DNA from: JAGWRA01 sp963711505 | GTDB lineage: Bacteria > Acidobacteriota > Vicinamibacteria > Vicinamibacterales > CAVVIG01 | Assembly: GCA_963711505.1 (NCBI GenBank) | Contig: CAVQEJ010000006.1 | Coordinates: 248,001-312,000 of the forward strand | DNA length: 64,000 bases | Direction: 5' to 3' | Shown here: one piece after another, positions 46,071-56,796 of the stretch | Layout of the letters: every line of letters begins with the position of its first letter | Numbering within the stretch: position 1 is the first letter of the stretch | Program-made: the position numbers and the translations under genes | The notes under the pieces: generated by a model | What the model was told of the DNA's origin: nothing | What the model saw: the letters and a program-made list of their open reading frames with translations, nothing else | Database searches by the model: none

Positions 46071-46790
46071 ATGGCTGCCACCCCTGCGCCCCGATTCACG
46101 CCGCGCTCGCTGACGTTCCTGCGGGCGCTGAAGCGGCACAACGATCGCGAGTGGTTCCGCGCGCGCCGCGACGAGTACGAGACGCACGTGCGCGGGCCGC
46201 TCCTGGCGATCATCGAGCGGCTCGCCACCGACTTCCGCGCGTTCGCGCCGGAGATGATCGCCGACCCGAAGGTGTCGACCTACCGGATCTACCGCGACAC
46301 CCGGTTCAGCGCCGACAAGTCGCCGCTCAAGACGCACGTCGCCGGCATCTTCCCCGACCGGCGGCTCGGCAAGGGCGGCGGCGCGGGGCTCTACTTCCAC
46401 GTCGGTCCGGACGAGATGTGGATCGGCGGCGGCCTGTACCATCCCGACACGCCGAAGCTGCACGCCGTCCGCGAGCACCTGGCGTCGAACTTCTCGCGGT
46501 TCCGGTCGATCGTCAAGGCGCCGGCGTTCCGCCGCACGTTCGACGAGGTGGACGGCGAGCGGCTGCAGCGCGTGCCCCGCGGCTTCCCGTCCGACCACCC
46601 CGCCGCCGACTACCTGAAGTTCCGGGATTTCCTGGTGGGCGTCGAGTACGAGCCGGCGTTCGCCACCGACCCGGGCTTCTACCGGACGCTCGTCGCCGCG
46701 TTCAAGCAGGCGACACCGTTCGTCCGCTTCCTGAACGAAGCGCTCGTGGAGCGGCGCGCAGAGGAATGTAGAATTCAGAATGTAGAATGA
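46071..46790 (+). CDS. DUF2461 family protein
   Basis: 239 residues. Typical family start FTPRSLTFLRALKRHNDREWF, then YRIYRDTRFSADKSPLKTH and the GGGLYHPDTPKLHAVREHL segment. Family function unknown. The last nine residues (EECRIQNVE) and the stop are encoded by the heptad array at 46764, so the natural C-terminus is about RRA; the gene at 16238 ends in the same array-encoded EECRI. Confidence 0.87.
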   Translation: MAATPAPRFTPRSLTFLRALKRHNDREWFRARRDEYETHVRGPLLAIIERLATDFRAFAPEMIADPKVSTYRIYRDTRFSADKSPLKTHVAGIFPDRRLGKGGGAGLYFHVGPDEMWIGGGLYHPDTPKLHAVREHLASNFSRFRSIVKAPAFRRTFDEVDGERLQRVPRGFPSDHPAADYLKFRDFLVGVEYEPAFATDPGFYRTLVAAFKQATPFVRFLNEALVERRAEECRIQNVE

Positions 46791-46849
46791 GGAAGGGAGA
46801 ACTTGCGCCGCGTCTTCTTTCTTAATTCTTCATTCTCAATTCTCAATTC
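46764..46849. repeat. Paired heptad arrays (inverted arms)
   Basis: Left arm 46764-46791 (GAATGTA, GAATTCA, GAATGTA, GAATGAG), right arm 46822-46849 (TTAATTC, TTCATTC, TCAATTC, TCAATTC). The arms are complementary. Both convergent neighbours stop inside it: DUF2461 in the left arm, the carbon-nitrogen hydrolase in the right. Confidence 0.88.
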
Positions 46850-47680
46850 GTCAGCCTCACTTGCCCCAGCCACTCCCCATACAGCTCCGGCCGGCGGTGC
46901 TTCAGGAACAGCTGGCGGGCGTGCGACGACTCGACCAGCGACAGGTCGAGTGTCGCGTCGAGGATGAAGTCGTGGCCGCGCGGCGCGCGCGCGATGACGT
47001 TCCCGTTCGGGTCGCAGACGAACGACTCGCCGGCGAACGTCAGCCGCTCCTCGGCCCCGACCCGGTTGCACAGCGCCACGAAGTAGCCGTTCTGCAGCGC
47101 GGCCACCCGCATCTCCCCTTCGTACAGCCCCTCGGGCCACTCGTCGGCGGCCCCCGCCTGCGGCACCACCACGATCTCGGCGCCGCCCAGGGCGAGCGCC
47201 CGCATGTATTCCGGGTAGTGGCGGTCGTAGCAGATCGCCACGCCGATCCGGCCGGCGCGCGTCTGGAACACCGGCGCACCCAGATCCCCGGGCGTGTAAT
47301 AGCCCTGCTCGTGGAAGCACGGATAGTCGGTGATGTGCACCATCCGCGTCCGGCCGACGAGCGTGCCGTCGGCGTCGATCACCGGCGAGCAGTCGTAGGT
47401 CCGGTCGCCGTCGCGCTCGAACAGGTTCAACACGACGACGATGCCGAGCTCCCGCGCCTTGCGGCAGAACGCCTCGGTGACGAAGCCGGGCACCGGCTCG
47501 GCCCAGTCCAGGACGTCCGACGCGGCCGGGTTCTGCGGGATAGAACGGCTCGAACGCCAGCTCGGCGAAGCAGGCGAGCGCGGCGCCCCGGCGCGCGGCC
47601 TCTTCGAGGGCCTGCAGCCCGCGGGCCAGATTGTCCGACTTGTCGGGGGTGGCGCGCTGTTGAATCAGGGCAATCTGCAT
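46843..47680 (-). CDS. Carbon-nitrogen hydrolase (nitrilase superfamily, one frame break)
   Basis: About 278 residues, like N-carbamoylputrescine amidase/beta-ureidopropionase. Catalytic Glu in CFAELAFEPF, nucleophile Cys in GVAICYDRHYPEYMRALAL. At the expected Lys (RKxH) the sequence reads TRMVHI, so Lys is replaced by Met in my alignment. One C too many at about 47538; removed, it reads FYPQNPAASDVLDWAEPVPG. The stop (LTN*) is supplied by the right heptad arm. Hydrolyses a C-N bond; substrate unknown. Confidence 0.87.
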
Positions 47681-47844
47681 GGAATATCCGTAACGGCCTC
47701 GGCCACAGTGACTTAGCGAATCATCAGCTGCCGTCATTATACGCAGCCCGGCCGTTTTGGCGTGGAGCCCCCGCGGCGACCGCCCCGCTCTCGGAGTAAG
47801 ATCACAGGTCGAACCCGACTCCGCCATTCTTCGAGGATGCTGCC
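47681..47844. other. Divergent intergenic region, 164 bp
   Basis: Holds the promoters of the carbon-nitrogen hydrolase (minus) and the P5C dehydrogenase (plus). TCATTATACGCAG at about 47734 has a -10-like TATACG. No repeat seen. Confidence 0.3.
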
Positions 47845-49505
47845 ATGAAAACCGAGACCACACGCCCGCAGATGAAGATCACCTACGCCACGATGAGCGC
47901 GGATCAGATGTCCGATCTGCACCGCGAACTCGATGCGGCCATCGAGCGCGTCAAGAAGGACTTCGGCCGCAGCTATCCGATGTTCATCGGCGGCAAGGAA
48001 GTCCGCGCGGCGGCCGAGTTCGAGGACCGCAGCCCGATCGACACCCGTATCGTGATCGCGAAGCTGCAGAAGGGGACGCGCGAGCACGCGAAGCAGGCGA
48101 TTGCCGCGGCGCGCGCGGCGGCCCCGGCCTGGGCGAGCCGCCCGTGGCAGGAGCGGGTCGCGCTGGTCCGCCGCGTGAACGATCTGATCCGCGAGAACCG
48201 CTGGGATCTCTCCGCGCTGATGGGCTACGAGGCCGGCAAGAACCGGCTGGAGTGCGTCGGCGACGTCGAGGAGTCGGCCGATCTCGCGGGTACTACTGCG
48301 ACCAGCTCGAGCAGCACAACGGCTTCACGGAGAAGATGGGGACGCTCGGCCCCGGCGAGGAGAACTACAGCGTGATGCGCCCGTACGGCGTCTTCGCGGT
48401 GATCTCGCCGTTCAACTTCCCGATGGCTCTGGCCTTCGGCCCCGCCGGCGCCGCGCTCGCCGCCGGCAACACGGTCGTCTTCAAGCCGGCCACCGACACG
48501 CCGCTGCTGGGCGAGAAGCTGGCCGAGCTGGTCCTGAAGGCCGGGCTGCCCGCGGGCGTCTTCAACTTCGTCACCGGCCCGGGGAGCACGGTCGGCCAGG
48601 AGCTGCTGGACAACCCGGACATCGACGGCATCGTCTTCACCGGCTCGATGGAAGTCGGCATGCACCTGATCCGCAGCAACGCCACCCGGACGACGCCGCG
48701 GCCGATCATCATCGAGATGGGCGGCAAGAATCCGTCGATCATCATGAAGTCCGCGGATCTCGACAAGGCGAGCGACGGCGTCATGCGGTCGGCGTTCGGC
48801 GCGCAGGGGCAGAAGTGCTCGGCCAACTCGCGCGTCTACGTGCAGAAGGACGTCCGCGCGAAGTTCGTCGAGATGCTGGTCGAGAAGACGAAGAAGATCA
48901 AGGTCGGCAACCCCCTGGACAAGGACGTCTGGATGGGGCCGGTGATCAACGAAGCGGCGGTCAAGACCTACGAGAACGCGGTCGCCCGCGCAAAGGCCGA
49001 CGGCGGCAAGATCCTGACCGGCGGCCGGCGCATCATGGAGGAGCCGTTCAACCACGGCTACTTCGTGGAGCCGACGGTCATCGACGGCCTGCCGAAGGAT
49101 CACGCCCTCTTCAAGGAGGAGCTGTTCGTCCCGATCACCGTGCTGACCGACGTCATCACGCTGGACGAGGCGATGGAGCTGGCGAACCGGACGGAGTACG
49201 GCCTCACGGCCGGCATCTTCTCCGAGGACGAGGCCGAGATTCAGAAGTTCTTCGACGGCATCCAGGCCGGGGTGACCTACGCGAACCGCCGCGCCGGCGC
49301 CACGACGGGCGCCTGGCCGGGCATCAACCCGTTCGGCGGCTGGAAGGCGAGCGGCTCGACCGGCCGCGGCACCGGCGGCCCGCACTACGTGCAGCAGTTC
49401 ATGCGCGAGCAGAGCCGGGTGCAGGATCCGCTAGCGCGCGAAGGCGGCAGGCTATGGGCGATAGGGCGATGGGGCGGAGGCCGCGACCGACCTATCAGCC
49501 CATAG
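47845..49505 (+). CDS. pruA: 1-pyrroline-5-carboxylate dehydrogenase-like aldehyde dehydrogenase (one frame break)
   Basis: Oxidises glutamate-5-semialdehyde in proline breakdown. Family-specific features: long N-terminus (MKITYATMSADQM), ISPFNFPMALAFGPAGAAL, EMGGKNPSII, nucleophile in GQKCSANSRVYV, and the diagnostic RRAGATTGAWPGINPFGG with KASGSTGRGTGGP. A base missing at about 48283 joins ADLA to RYYCDQLEQHNG. The natural end is near EQSRVQ; about 25 extra residues are translated from heptad array 49442-49518, which gives the stop. No proline dehydrogenase in the window. Confidence 0.88.
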
Positions 49506-49518
49506 CCTACCGCCTACA
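49442..49518. repeat. Paired heptad arrays (inverted arms)
   Basis: Left arm 49442-49470 (AGGCGGC, AGGCTAT, GGGCGAT, then an 8-base unit), right arm 49491-49518 (CCTATCA, GCCCATA, GCCTACC, GCCTACA). The right arm shares CCCATAGCC and CCGCCTAC with the array at 38489. The TAG inside the right arm is the stop of the upstream gene. Confidence 0.85.
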
Positions 49519-49643
49519 AGCTTCTCCCGTTCTCCCCCGCCCCCTTCCCCTCCCCCGCCCTTTTCACTAACATCCTTCGAAGCTCATCACTATCGCTCCC
49601 ATGCGGGCGCGTCCCCTCGCCCGCTTCCCGGAAGGCACAGCCC

Positions 49644-52626
49644 ATGACCCTCTCTCCCCTTCGTCGCCTCGCCTGCGGTCTGGCCCTCGTCGCGGCTGCC
49701 GGTCTCACGATCGGCGTCTCGGCGGCCGGCGAGACGTTCGCGCGCGATCCGAAGCTGCCGATCGATCAGGCGTACACGCAGAAGATCCACGAGTACACGA
49801 CCGAGCCGTACTTCCTGTCGCCCCTGGTCGACTACCTGCCCGCCTCGAAGACCGTGCCGACGCCGCAGGCCGTGCTCGGCGACATCGCCGGCGCGCCGGG
49901 CAAGCTGCCGGTACTCGACCGAGGTCTACCGCTACATGCGGATGCTCGAGAAGGCCGCGCCGGGCCGGGTGAAGGTCTTCACGATCGGCCACACGGAGGA
50001 AGGCCGCGAGATGATCGCGGTGGCCGTCTCCTCGGAGAAGAACATCGCCGACCTCGAGGTGAACCGGCAGCGCCTGGTGAAGCTCGCCGATCCGCGCCTG
50101 CTGCAGATGAACGACGCGCAGGCCGACGCCATCATCAAGTCGACGGTGCCGATCTACTACATCACCGGCACGATCCACTCGCCGGAGACCGGCGCGCCGA
50201 CCGCGCTGATGGAGCTCGCCTACCGGCTGACGGTCGACCAGAACACGTACCTGAAGACGATCCGCGACAACGTCGTCACGCTGATCACGCCGATCGTCGA
50301 GGTGGACGGGCGCGACCGCCAGGTCGACGTCTACAAGTGGCACCTGGCGCACCCGAAGGAGAACTGGCCGTCGCTCGTCTACTGGGGCAAGTACGTCGCG
50401 CACGACAACAACCGCGACGCCATGGGGGCGACGCTCGACCTGACGAAGAACGTCCTGAAGACCTACATGCACTGGAAGCCGCTCGTCCTGCACGACCTGC
50501 ACGAGTCGGTGCCGTTCATGTACGACAACACCGTCGGCGATGGTCCGTACAACGCCTGGCTCGATCCGATCGTGTCCGGCGAGTGGGAGCGGATCGCCTG
50601 GGACAACGTCGCCGAGATGACGAAGTACGGCATGCCGGGCGTCTTCACGCACGGCGACTTCGACACCTGGTCGCCCGGCTACCTGATGTTCATCGCGCCG
50701 ATGCACAACGGCATCAGCCGGCTCTACGAGACGTTCGGCAACGGCGGCGCCGACACGGTGGAGCGGACGCTGCGGCCCGACGAATACGCCCGCACGTGGT
50801 ACCGGCAGAATCCCCCGCTCCCGAAGGTGAAGTGGTCGCAGCGCGACAACAACAACTACGAAGAGACCGGCCTGCTCGTCTCGCTGCACTACTTCGCCGA
50901 GAACCGCGACCTCTTCCTCCACAACTTCTGGCTGAAGAGCAAGCGGTCGATCGAGAAGCCGAAGAACGAGGGGCCGGCCGCCTACGTCTTCCCGTCGACC
51001 GACCCGCGCCCGCGCGCCCAGGCGCACCTGCTGCACGTCCTGCAGATCCAGGGCTGCGAGATCTCGAAGGCCACAGGCGCCTTCACCGTCGACGCCCCCG
51101 GCGCCAAGCCCGGCGAATCGAAGCCCCGCGAGTTCCCGGCCGGCAGCTTCATCGTCCGGATGGATCAGCCGTACAGCCGGATCGCCGACGCCCTGCTGGA
51201 TCATCAGGTACCTGGAGCCCGCAGGATCCGCAGAAGACGCCGTACGACGACACGGGCTGGTCGTTCCCCGAGCTCTTCGACGTGCAGACCGCCCGCATCA
51301 CCGACGCGAAGGTACTCAACGTGCCGATGCAACCCGTCGCCGGCGACATCGTGGCACCGGGCGGGGTCGGCGGTACGGGCGCCGTCTTCCTGGCGGACAA
51401 CACCAGCGACGATGGGTTGATCGCGCTGCCGGTACAAACTGAAGAACGCGACGATGATGGTGGCGGAGGAGCCGTTCGAGGCGGCCGGCCATCATTTCAA
51501 CCGCGGCTCGCTCGTCGTCAGCAACGTGCCGGAGGCCGACCTGCGCAAGGCCGCCTCGGAGTCGAGCGTCGAGCTGACCGCCGTCGCGACGGTCCCGACG
51601 GTGAAGACGCATCCGGCGCGGGCGCCGCGCATCGCGCTCGTGCACACCTGGCTGAGCACGCAGGCCGAGGGCTGGTGGCGGCTGCGGTTCGACGAAGTCG
51701 GGATCCCGTACGACTACATCAGCACCCAGGTGGTGGCGAAAGATGCCGACCTGAATGCGAAGTACGACGTCATCATCTTCCCGCCCGTCGGCCGGGGCGA
51801 TCCCAACGCGGTGATCAACGGCCTGCCGACGGCGTGGGGCAACGCGCTGCCGTGGAAGAAGACGGAGCTGACGCCGAATCTGGGCCGCAACGATTCCACC
51901 GACGACATGCGCCCGGGCCTCGGCTTCTCCGGTGTCGACCATCTGCAGGCGTTCGTGAAGAACGGCGGCCTGCTCATCACGGCGATGGACACGTCCAGCT
52001 TCGCGATTTCGCTCGGCATGACGCCTGGCGTCTCGACGGGACGGACGCAGCACCTGCGGATCGTCGGCACCATCCTGAAAGCCGACGTCGTCGACTCAGC
52101 CAGTCCGCTCGCCTACGGGTACAACAGCTCGCTGTCGGTGTACTCGTCCACCGGCCTCGTCTTCGACCTGAGCAACATCGAGGGCCGCCGCAGCTTCCGC
52201 CGTCTCGGCGGCGAGATGGGGGCGCGGCCGACCGGCCGTGGGCTGCCGGGCGAAGAGGACGTGCCGCAGGGCCGTCCGTTCGTCGCGCCTCCGAAGCCGC
52301 CGGAGGTGAAGCCGTGGCAGGCCGAGCCGGTCACCGCCGAGCAGCTCCGCAACGGCGTGTCGGTGATTCCGCCCGACGCGCGGCCGCGCGTCATCCTGCG
52401 GTGGGCCGACGCAAAGAGCCTGCTCGTGTCGGGGCTGCTCGAAGGCGGCAACGAGCTCGCCGAGCACCCGGCCGTCGTCGACGTGCCGGTCGAGAAGGGA
52501 CACATCGTGCTGTTCGCCATCAACCCGGTCTACCGGGGTGAGACGTTCGGCAGTCACGCATTGGTATTCAACGCACTGCTGAGCTTCGACCACCTGGATG
52601 CGGGGAGGACGCTGGATAAGCAGTAG
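49644..52626 (+). CDS. Secreted M14 zinc carboxypeptidase-like protein (three frame breaks)
   Basis: About 990 residues. Signal peptide (LACGLALVAAAGLTIGVSAA), then the M14 catalytic domain with zinc ligands in TGTIHSPETGAP (HxxE) and LHDLHESVPFMYDN, followed by a large C-terminal region with a glutamine-amidotransferase-like fold (IALVHTWLSTQAEGWWRLRFDEVGIPYDY). Frame changes at about 49917 (extra G), 51208 (extra G and C around TAC) and 51433 (extra G before TAC); repaired joins are VLTEVYRYMRMLEK, DHQYWSPQDPQKTPYDD and LPYKLKNATMMV. Large M14 proteins of this layout are typical of Acidobacteriota. Probably degrades peptides outside the cytoplasm. Confidence 0.88.
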
Positions 52627-52997
52627 GGACGGGGGGTGGGGGTTGGGCGGCTGGGTCTGGAGGTTCGATTTCGGCGATTCGGTTCGTGCGAAATCGAAGC
52701 CTGCCCCCTAGATCCCAATCCCCAATCCCGGCCTCCAATGCGCTCTCCCGCGCAGCCTCCCCTTGCTGAGGCAGCCGCCCTCCTCTTACAATCCGATCTT
52801 CGGTTCTCAAGCCACTCACAGACGCGCGAAGCCCCTGCGCCTGCCTTCGCGCGCGGATGCAGATCCGACTCATGACGGACTCCTCTTCCGCGCCGGCAAA
52901 CGCCACAACCCATTCGTCATTCCCGCGAGAGCGGGAATCCAGGCTGAAGGATGCGCCGCGTTCTGCGCGGACCCTCTGGATGCCCGCGTTCGCGGGC
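52627..52997. other. Intergenic, 371 bp, repeat-rich
   Basis: Contains G-rich heptad-like units right at the peptidase stop (52624-52651), an inverted repeat TTCGATTTCG...CGAAATCGAA (about 52663-52697), a short AATCCCN heptad run (52717-52730), and the start of the CGTCAT hairpin element at 52915. No gene seen. Confidence 0.5.
52717..52730. repeat. Short heptad run, AATCCCN
   Basis: AATCCCC and AATCCCG, two units, preceded by GATCCC. Same unit as at 15308 and 62762. Confidence 0.6.
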
Positions 52998-53003
52998 ATG
53001 ACG
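52915..53003. repeat. CGTCAT...ATGACG double-hairpin element, copy 1
   Basis: 89 bp bounded by inverted CGTCAT and ATGACG. Inner hairpins TTCCCGC GAGA GCGGGAA and TGCCCGC GTTC GCGGGCA, each followed or preceded by a TCCAG/CTGGA box. Resembles small palindromic mobile repeats of Gram-negative bacteria. Its last bases contain the ATG used by the VWFA gene. Confidence 0.85.
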
Positions 53004-54832
53004 AGACGGAGACTGACGGGATTTCTTGTCGCGGCGACGCTATTCGTCTCGCTGCCGGCGGCCGTCCTCCTGGCGCGCCAGCAGCCGCCTCCCTCGACGC
53101 CCACCTTCCGCGCCGGCGTCAATCTCGTCACGGTCGACGTGATCGTCCGCGACGGGAAGACCGGCAAGCTGGTCACCGGCCTCACGAAGGACGACTTCCA
53201 GATCGAAGACGAGGGGAAGCCGCAGACAGATCGCATCCTTTGCATTCGTCGATCTCCCGAAGGCGCCGGTCGCGGCCGTCGACACCGGACCGGGCACACC
53301 GGCCGATGCAGTCCGACCAGCAGGCCGCGAATCCCCTCGGCACCGGCCGTCTGTTCCTCGTCGTCGTCGACGACATCGACCTCCCGTTCCTCGAGACCGG
53401 TCCCCTGCGCGATCTGCTGCATCGCTTCGTCGACCATCATCTGCAGGAGGGCGACCAGGCGGCCATCGTTCCGGTCAGCGACGTCGAGGTCGCGCAGGGC
53501 TTCACCGGCGACCGCGCGCGGCTCGACCAGGTCATCGATCGCCTGCAGGGAGGCATCCTCGACGCCCGGCCCGGTCAGGGCTCGTACGACGCGCTGGGCG
53601 CCATCCAGGGGATTGCCGCCGCCATGACGCACATCCCGGCGCGCCGGAAGGCGCTGATCTTCATCGGGGATCACATGTGGGAGAGCGTCCTCGGGTCGCC
53701 GGCGTTCAACGACACGGTGAAGATTGCCGCGGCCGGCAACGTCGCCATCTACCCGATCGATCCGCTCGGCATGAGCGCCACGAACTTCGGCGACTCGCTG
53801 CGCGCGCTGGCCGCGGAGACCGGCGGTGTCGCGTCGGTCACCTCCAACGACTTCGACGGTGCGCTGACACGCATCGTCCACGAGGCGGGCACCTACTACC
53901 TGCTCGGCTTCAGCCCGGACGCGCACCATGCGAGGCCAGGTGACCTGCGGCACCTGAAGGTCACGGTCCGCCGTCGCGGCTTCGTCGTGCAGGCGCGCAA
54001 GGCGTACGTGCAGATGCCGCCGGAGGGTCTGTATTCGCCCGCCACGGCGCCGCTCAAGTCGGTCGCGACCTCGGCACTGCCCGTGGCGGGAATCCCCCTC
54101 CACATCCATGCCGCCTGCTTCGCGAACGACGGCCGCACCGACTCGGTCGTGGTCAGCGTGAGCGTCGGAGGCTCGATGGCCTCCCTGGCTGGGCACAAGC
54201 TGGAATATGCGATCGTCGGTGCCGACGACCACGGCCGCGTGACCGACGCCGAGGAGGGGACCACGAAGATCCCCCGCGTCGACCTGCAGCCGGACACCCG
54301 TGTGGTGTCCGTGCTGGAGCTGAAACCCGGCCTGGCCAGCGTCCGCGCGGCGGTGCGGTCCGACGATGGGCAGGTGGGATCGGTCTTCCTGAACCTGAAC
54401 GTGCCGACGCTCGAGCGGGGACGACTGGCGCTGAGCGACATCGAAATAACGTCGCTGTCGACCCGCGTCCTCGTGGTCGGCAAGCCGCCGGCCTTCCTGA
54501 AGCAGACCATGCCGGATCCGCCGGTGGTCCGCCGGACGTTCGACGACACGGAAACGCTCGCCATCTACGGCGAGTTGTACGGCGCCAATCCGGCCGACGC
54601 GACGCTGCTGGCGACCATCCGCGACGCCTCCGGCGTCGTGCGGCACCAGACGGGTGTGGCGCTGCGGCCCGAGAAGCGGCGGTCACGTCACGGTCCCGAC
54701 CGGTTCGGCTACGATCGGCGGTTCGAGCTGAGCGGCCTGCCGGCCGGCAGGTACACGTTGACGATCGACGCGTCGGACGGCGGTGGGGATCCCGTCACCA
54801 AGGCGGTGTCCTTCACGATCGCGCAGCCCTAG
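52998..54832 (+). CDS. Secreted VWFA-related protein (acidobacterial type, two frame breaks)
   Basis: Signal peptide (RRRLTGFLVAATLFVSLPAAVLLA), then the hallmark start of the VWFA-related acidobacterial family, FRAGVNLVTVDVIVRDGKTG and GLTKDDFQIEDEGKPQT, a von Willebrand A-like region (RLFLVVVDDIDLPF, RKALIFIGDHMWESV, IYPIDPLGM) and a long C-terminal beta-rich part. Frames break at about 53228 and 53302; repaired, KPQT continues IASFAFVDLPKAPVAAVD and QSDQQAANPLGTG. The MIDAS-like DxSxS motif is not evident (DDIDL). The start codon is inside repeat copy 1. Role unknown, probably periplasmic adhesion or assembly. Confidence 0.85.
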
Positions 54833-54879
54833 ACAAGACGGAAGCGGAGGTCCACTGATGACGCGGGTCAAGCTCCGTT

Positions 54880-54967
54880 CGTCATTCCTGCGAAAGCAGG
54901 AATCCAGTCCGGGGACGCACGTCAAGCAAGATTCCTCTCCTGGATGCCCGCCTCCGCGGGCATGACG
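54880..54967. repeat. CGTCAT...ATGACG double-hairpin element, copy 2
   Basis: 88 bp, same layout as 52915-53003: TTCCTGC GAAA GCAGGAA and TGCCCGC CTCC GCGGGCA. The first stem has changed on both sides (CCCGC/GCGGG to CCTGC/GCAGG), keeping the pairing. Confidence 0.88.
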
Positions 54968-54982
54968 ATTCAGCGGGGACGG

Positions 54983-55005
54983 CCGGGCTGAAGCTCGGCG
55001 CTACG
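54983..55005. repeat. CGTAGCGCCGAGCTTCAGC element, reverse copy
   Basis: Reverse complement of the 30973 element with one arm base changed (CCGGGCT for CCGAGCT). Lies 15 bp before the next gene. Confidence 0.6.
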
Positions 55006-55019
55006 AAGAGGGACGAGAC

Positions 55020-56744
55020 ATGAAGCCGCTCACGATAGCGGTCATCCTCACGGTCGGCCTTGCGACATCCTTCGCTTCAACGCGCGCGAGCGCTCAGCCG
55101 CCGCCGCCCGGACGGCAGCGGCCCGGCGCCCAGGGTCAGCCCGCGCCGGGGCAACCCGGCGCACCGGCGCCGGACACGAAGAACGCCTCGATCAGCGGAC
55201 GCGTCTTCGCCGGCGACACCGGCTCACCGCTGCGGAATGCCGAGGTCCAGCTGTTCTCCCGCGAATCACGCACGTCGGCGGGCACGACGACGGACGACCA
55301 GGGACGGTTCGACTTCACGGAGCTCGCCGGCGGCCGGTACCGATCAGCGCGAGCAAGGGCGGATACGTCCAGATGACGTACGGCCAGAAGGACCCGCTCC
55401 AGCCCGGGCGCCCCGTCGAGCTCGCCGCCAGTCAGCACCTCGACAGGCTCGACATCACGCTGCCCCGCGGCGGCGTCATCACCGGCACGATCCTCGACAG
55501 CGAGGGCGAACCGGTGACCGGCGTCATGGTGATGGCGATGCGGTACCGCTACGTCCAGGGCCACCGCCGCCTGGTCCCGTCGGGCCGTTCGGACGACACC
55601 GACGACCGGGGGATATACCGCGTCTACGGCCTGCCGCCCGGGTCCTACTGCGTGATGGCCCGGGGTCGGCGCATGACGGTGAACGCGGCTGACAAGTCCG
55701 GCTACACGCCGACGTACTACCCCGGCACCCCCGACGTCAGCATGGCCGGGAACGTCCCGGTCCAGGCCGGCCAGGAAGCCTCCGGGATCACCTTCGCGCT
55801 CGCCGCGACGCGAACGGCCACGATCTCCGGCACCGTCCTCGATTCGTCCGGTCGCCCGGCCGGAAACCAGATGGTCCTCCTGACGGCCGCTCAATCACGA
55901 AGCGCGAAGACGATGGTCTTCTCGACCTCCCAGTTCGGGCGGACGAAGCCGGATGGCACGTTCGAGATCGCCGGCATTGCTCCCGGCGCGCTATGTGCTG
56001 ATCGCGCGCAACATGATCAACGACTCGGACGCGCTCCAGCTCGGCACGCAGGAAATTACGGTCGCCGGCGACCTGAGCGGCATCACGATCTCCATGACCC
56101 ACGGCACGACGTTGTCGGGCGCGGTCGTGATCGATGGCGGCCGGAAGGCCTCGTTCGACCCGCACGTGCTGACCGTCGTGACCCACCCTCCCATCATGGC
56201 GGGCATGGGCATCGGCTTCTCACGCGCGACGGTCGGCGATGACTGGACGTTCGATCTGAAGGGGCTGTCGGGCACAGAGGAGCTGGGTGTCACGGGCCTG
56301 CCGGCCGGCTGGACGACCAAGGCCATCCTTCTGAACGGCAACGACATCACGGACGACGGCGCCGATGTGTCGGGTCACGAGACCATGAGCGGTCTCCAGA
56401 TCGTCCTGACCGACCGGCTGACCGACGTCAACGGGATCGTGACCGACGAGAACAACAAGCCGCTGACCGACTACGCCCTCGTCGTCTTTCCCACCGACCA
56501 GACGCGCTGGGGACGCACGAACCGCTACACACGGATGACGCGGCCAGACCAGAACGGCCGGTTCGACATCAAGGGGCTGCCGCCCGGCGAGGACTACGCG
56601 GTGGCCGTCGCGTCGATCGAGGAAGGCGCCGATTCGGATCCCGACGTGCTGCAGCAGCTCGTCCGCCGCGGCACGAAGTTCTCGCTGACGGAAGGGGAAT
56701 CGAAGACGCTGAATCTGGCAGGGGCGGGAGGGGGAGGGGGATGA
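55020..56744 (+). CDS. Secreted CarboxypepD_reg-like multi-domain protein (two frame breaks)
   Basis: About 575 residues. Signal peptide (IAVILTVGLATSFASTRASA), Pro/Gly-rich linker, then repeated carboxypeptidase-regulatory (Ig-like) domains, each starting like ASISGRVFAGDTGSPLRNA, GVITGTILDSEGEPVTG, ATISGTVLDSSGRPAGN, DVNGIVTDENNKPLTDY. Breaks at about 55347 (one G lost) and 55992 (one G gained); repaired joins GGRYRISASKGGYVQM and APGRYVLIARNM. Such proteins are abundant in Acidobacteriota and likely act in the periplasm. Ends in a Gly run before the heptad array. Confidence 0.85.
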
Positions 56745-56755
56745 GCCGCGCCCGT

Positions 56756-56790
56756 AACGTAGAACGTAGAACGAGGAACGTAGAAAGGCG
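56756..56790. repeat. Heptad array, AACGTAG units
   Basis: AACGTAG, AACGTAG, AACGAGG, AACGTAG, AAAGGCG, strict 7-bp period, between the convergent CarboxypepD_reg-like and GNAT genes. Unpaired: no second arm found. Confidence 0.85.
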
Positions 56791-56796
56791 ATCTTC

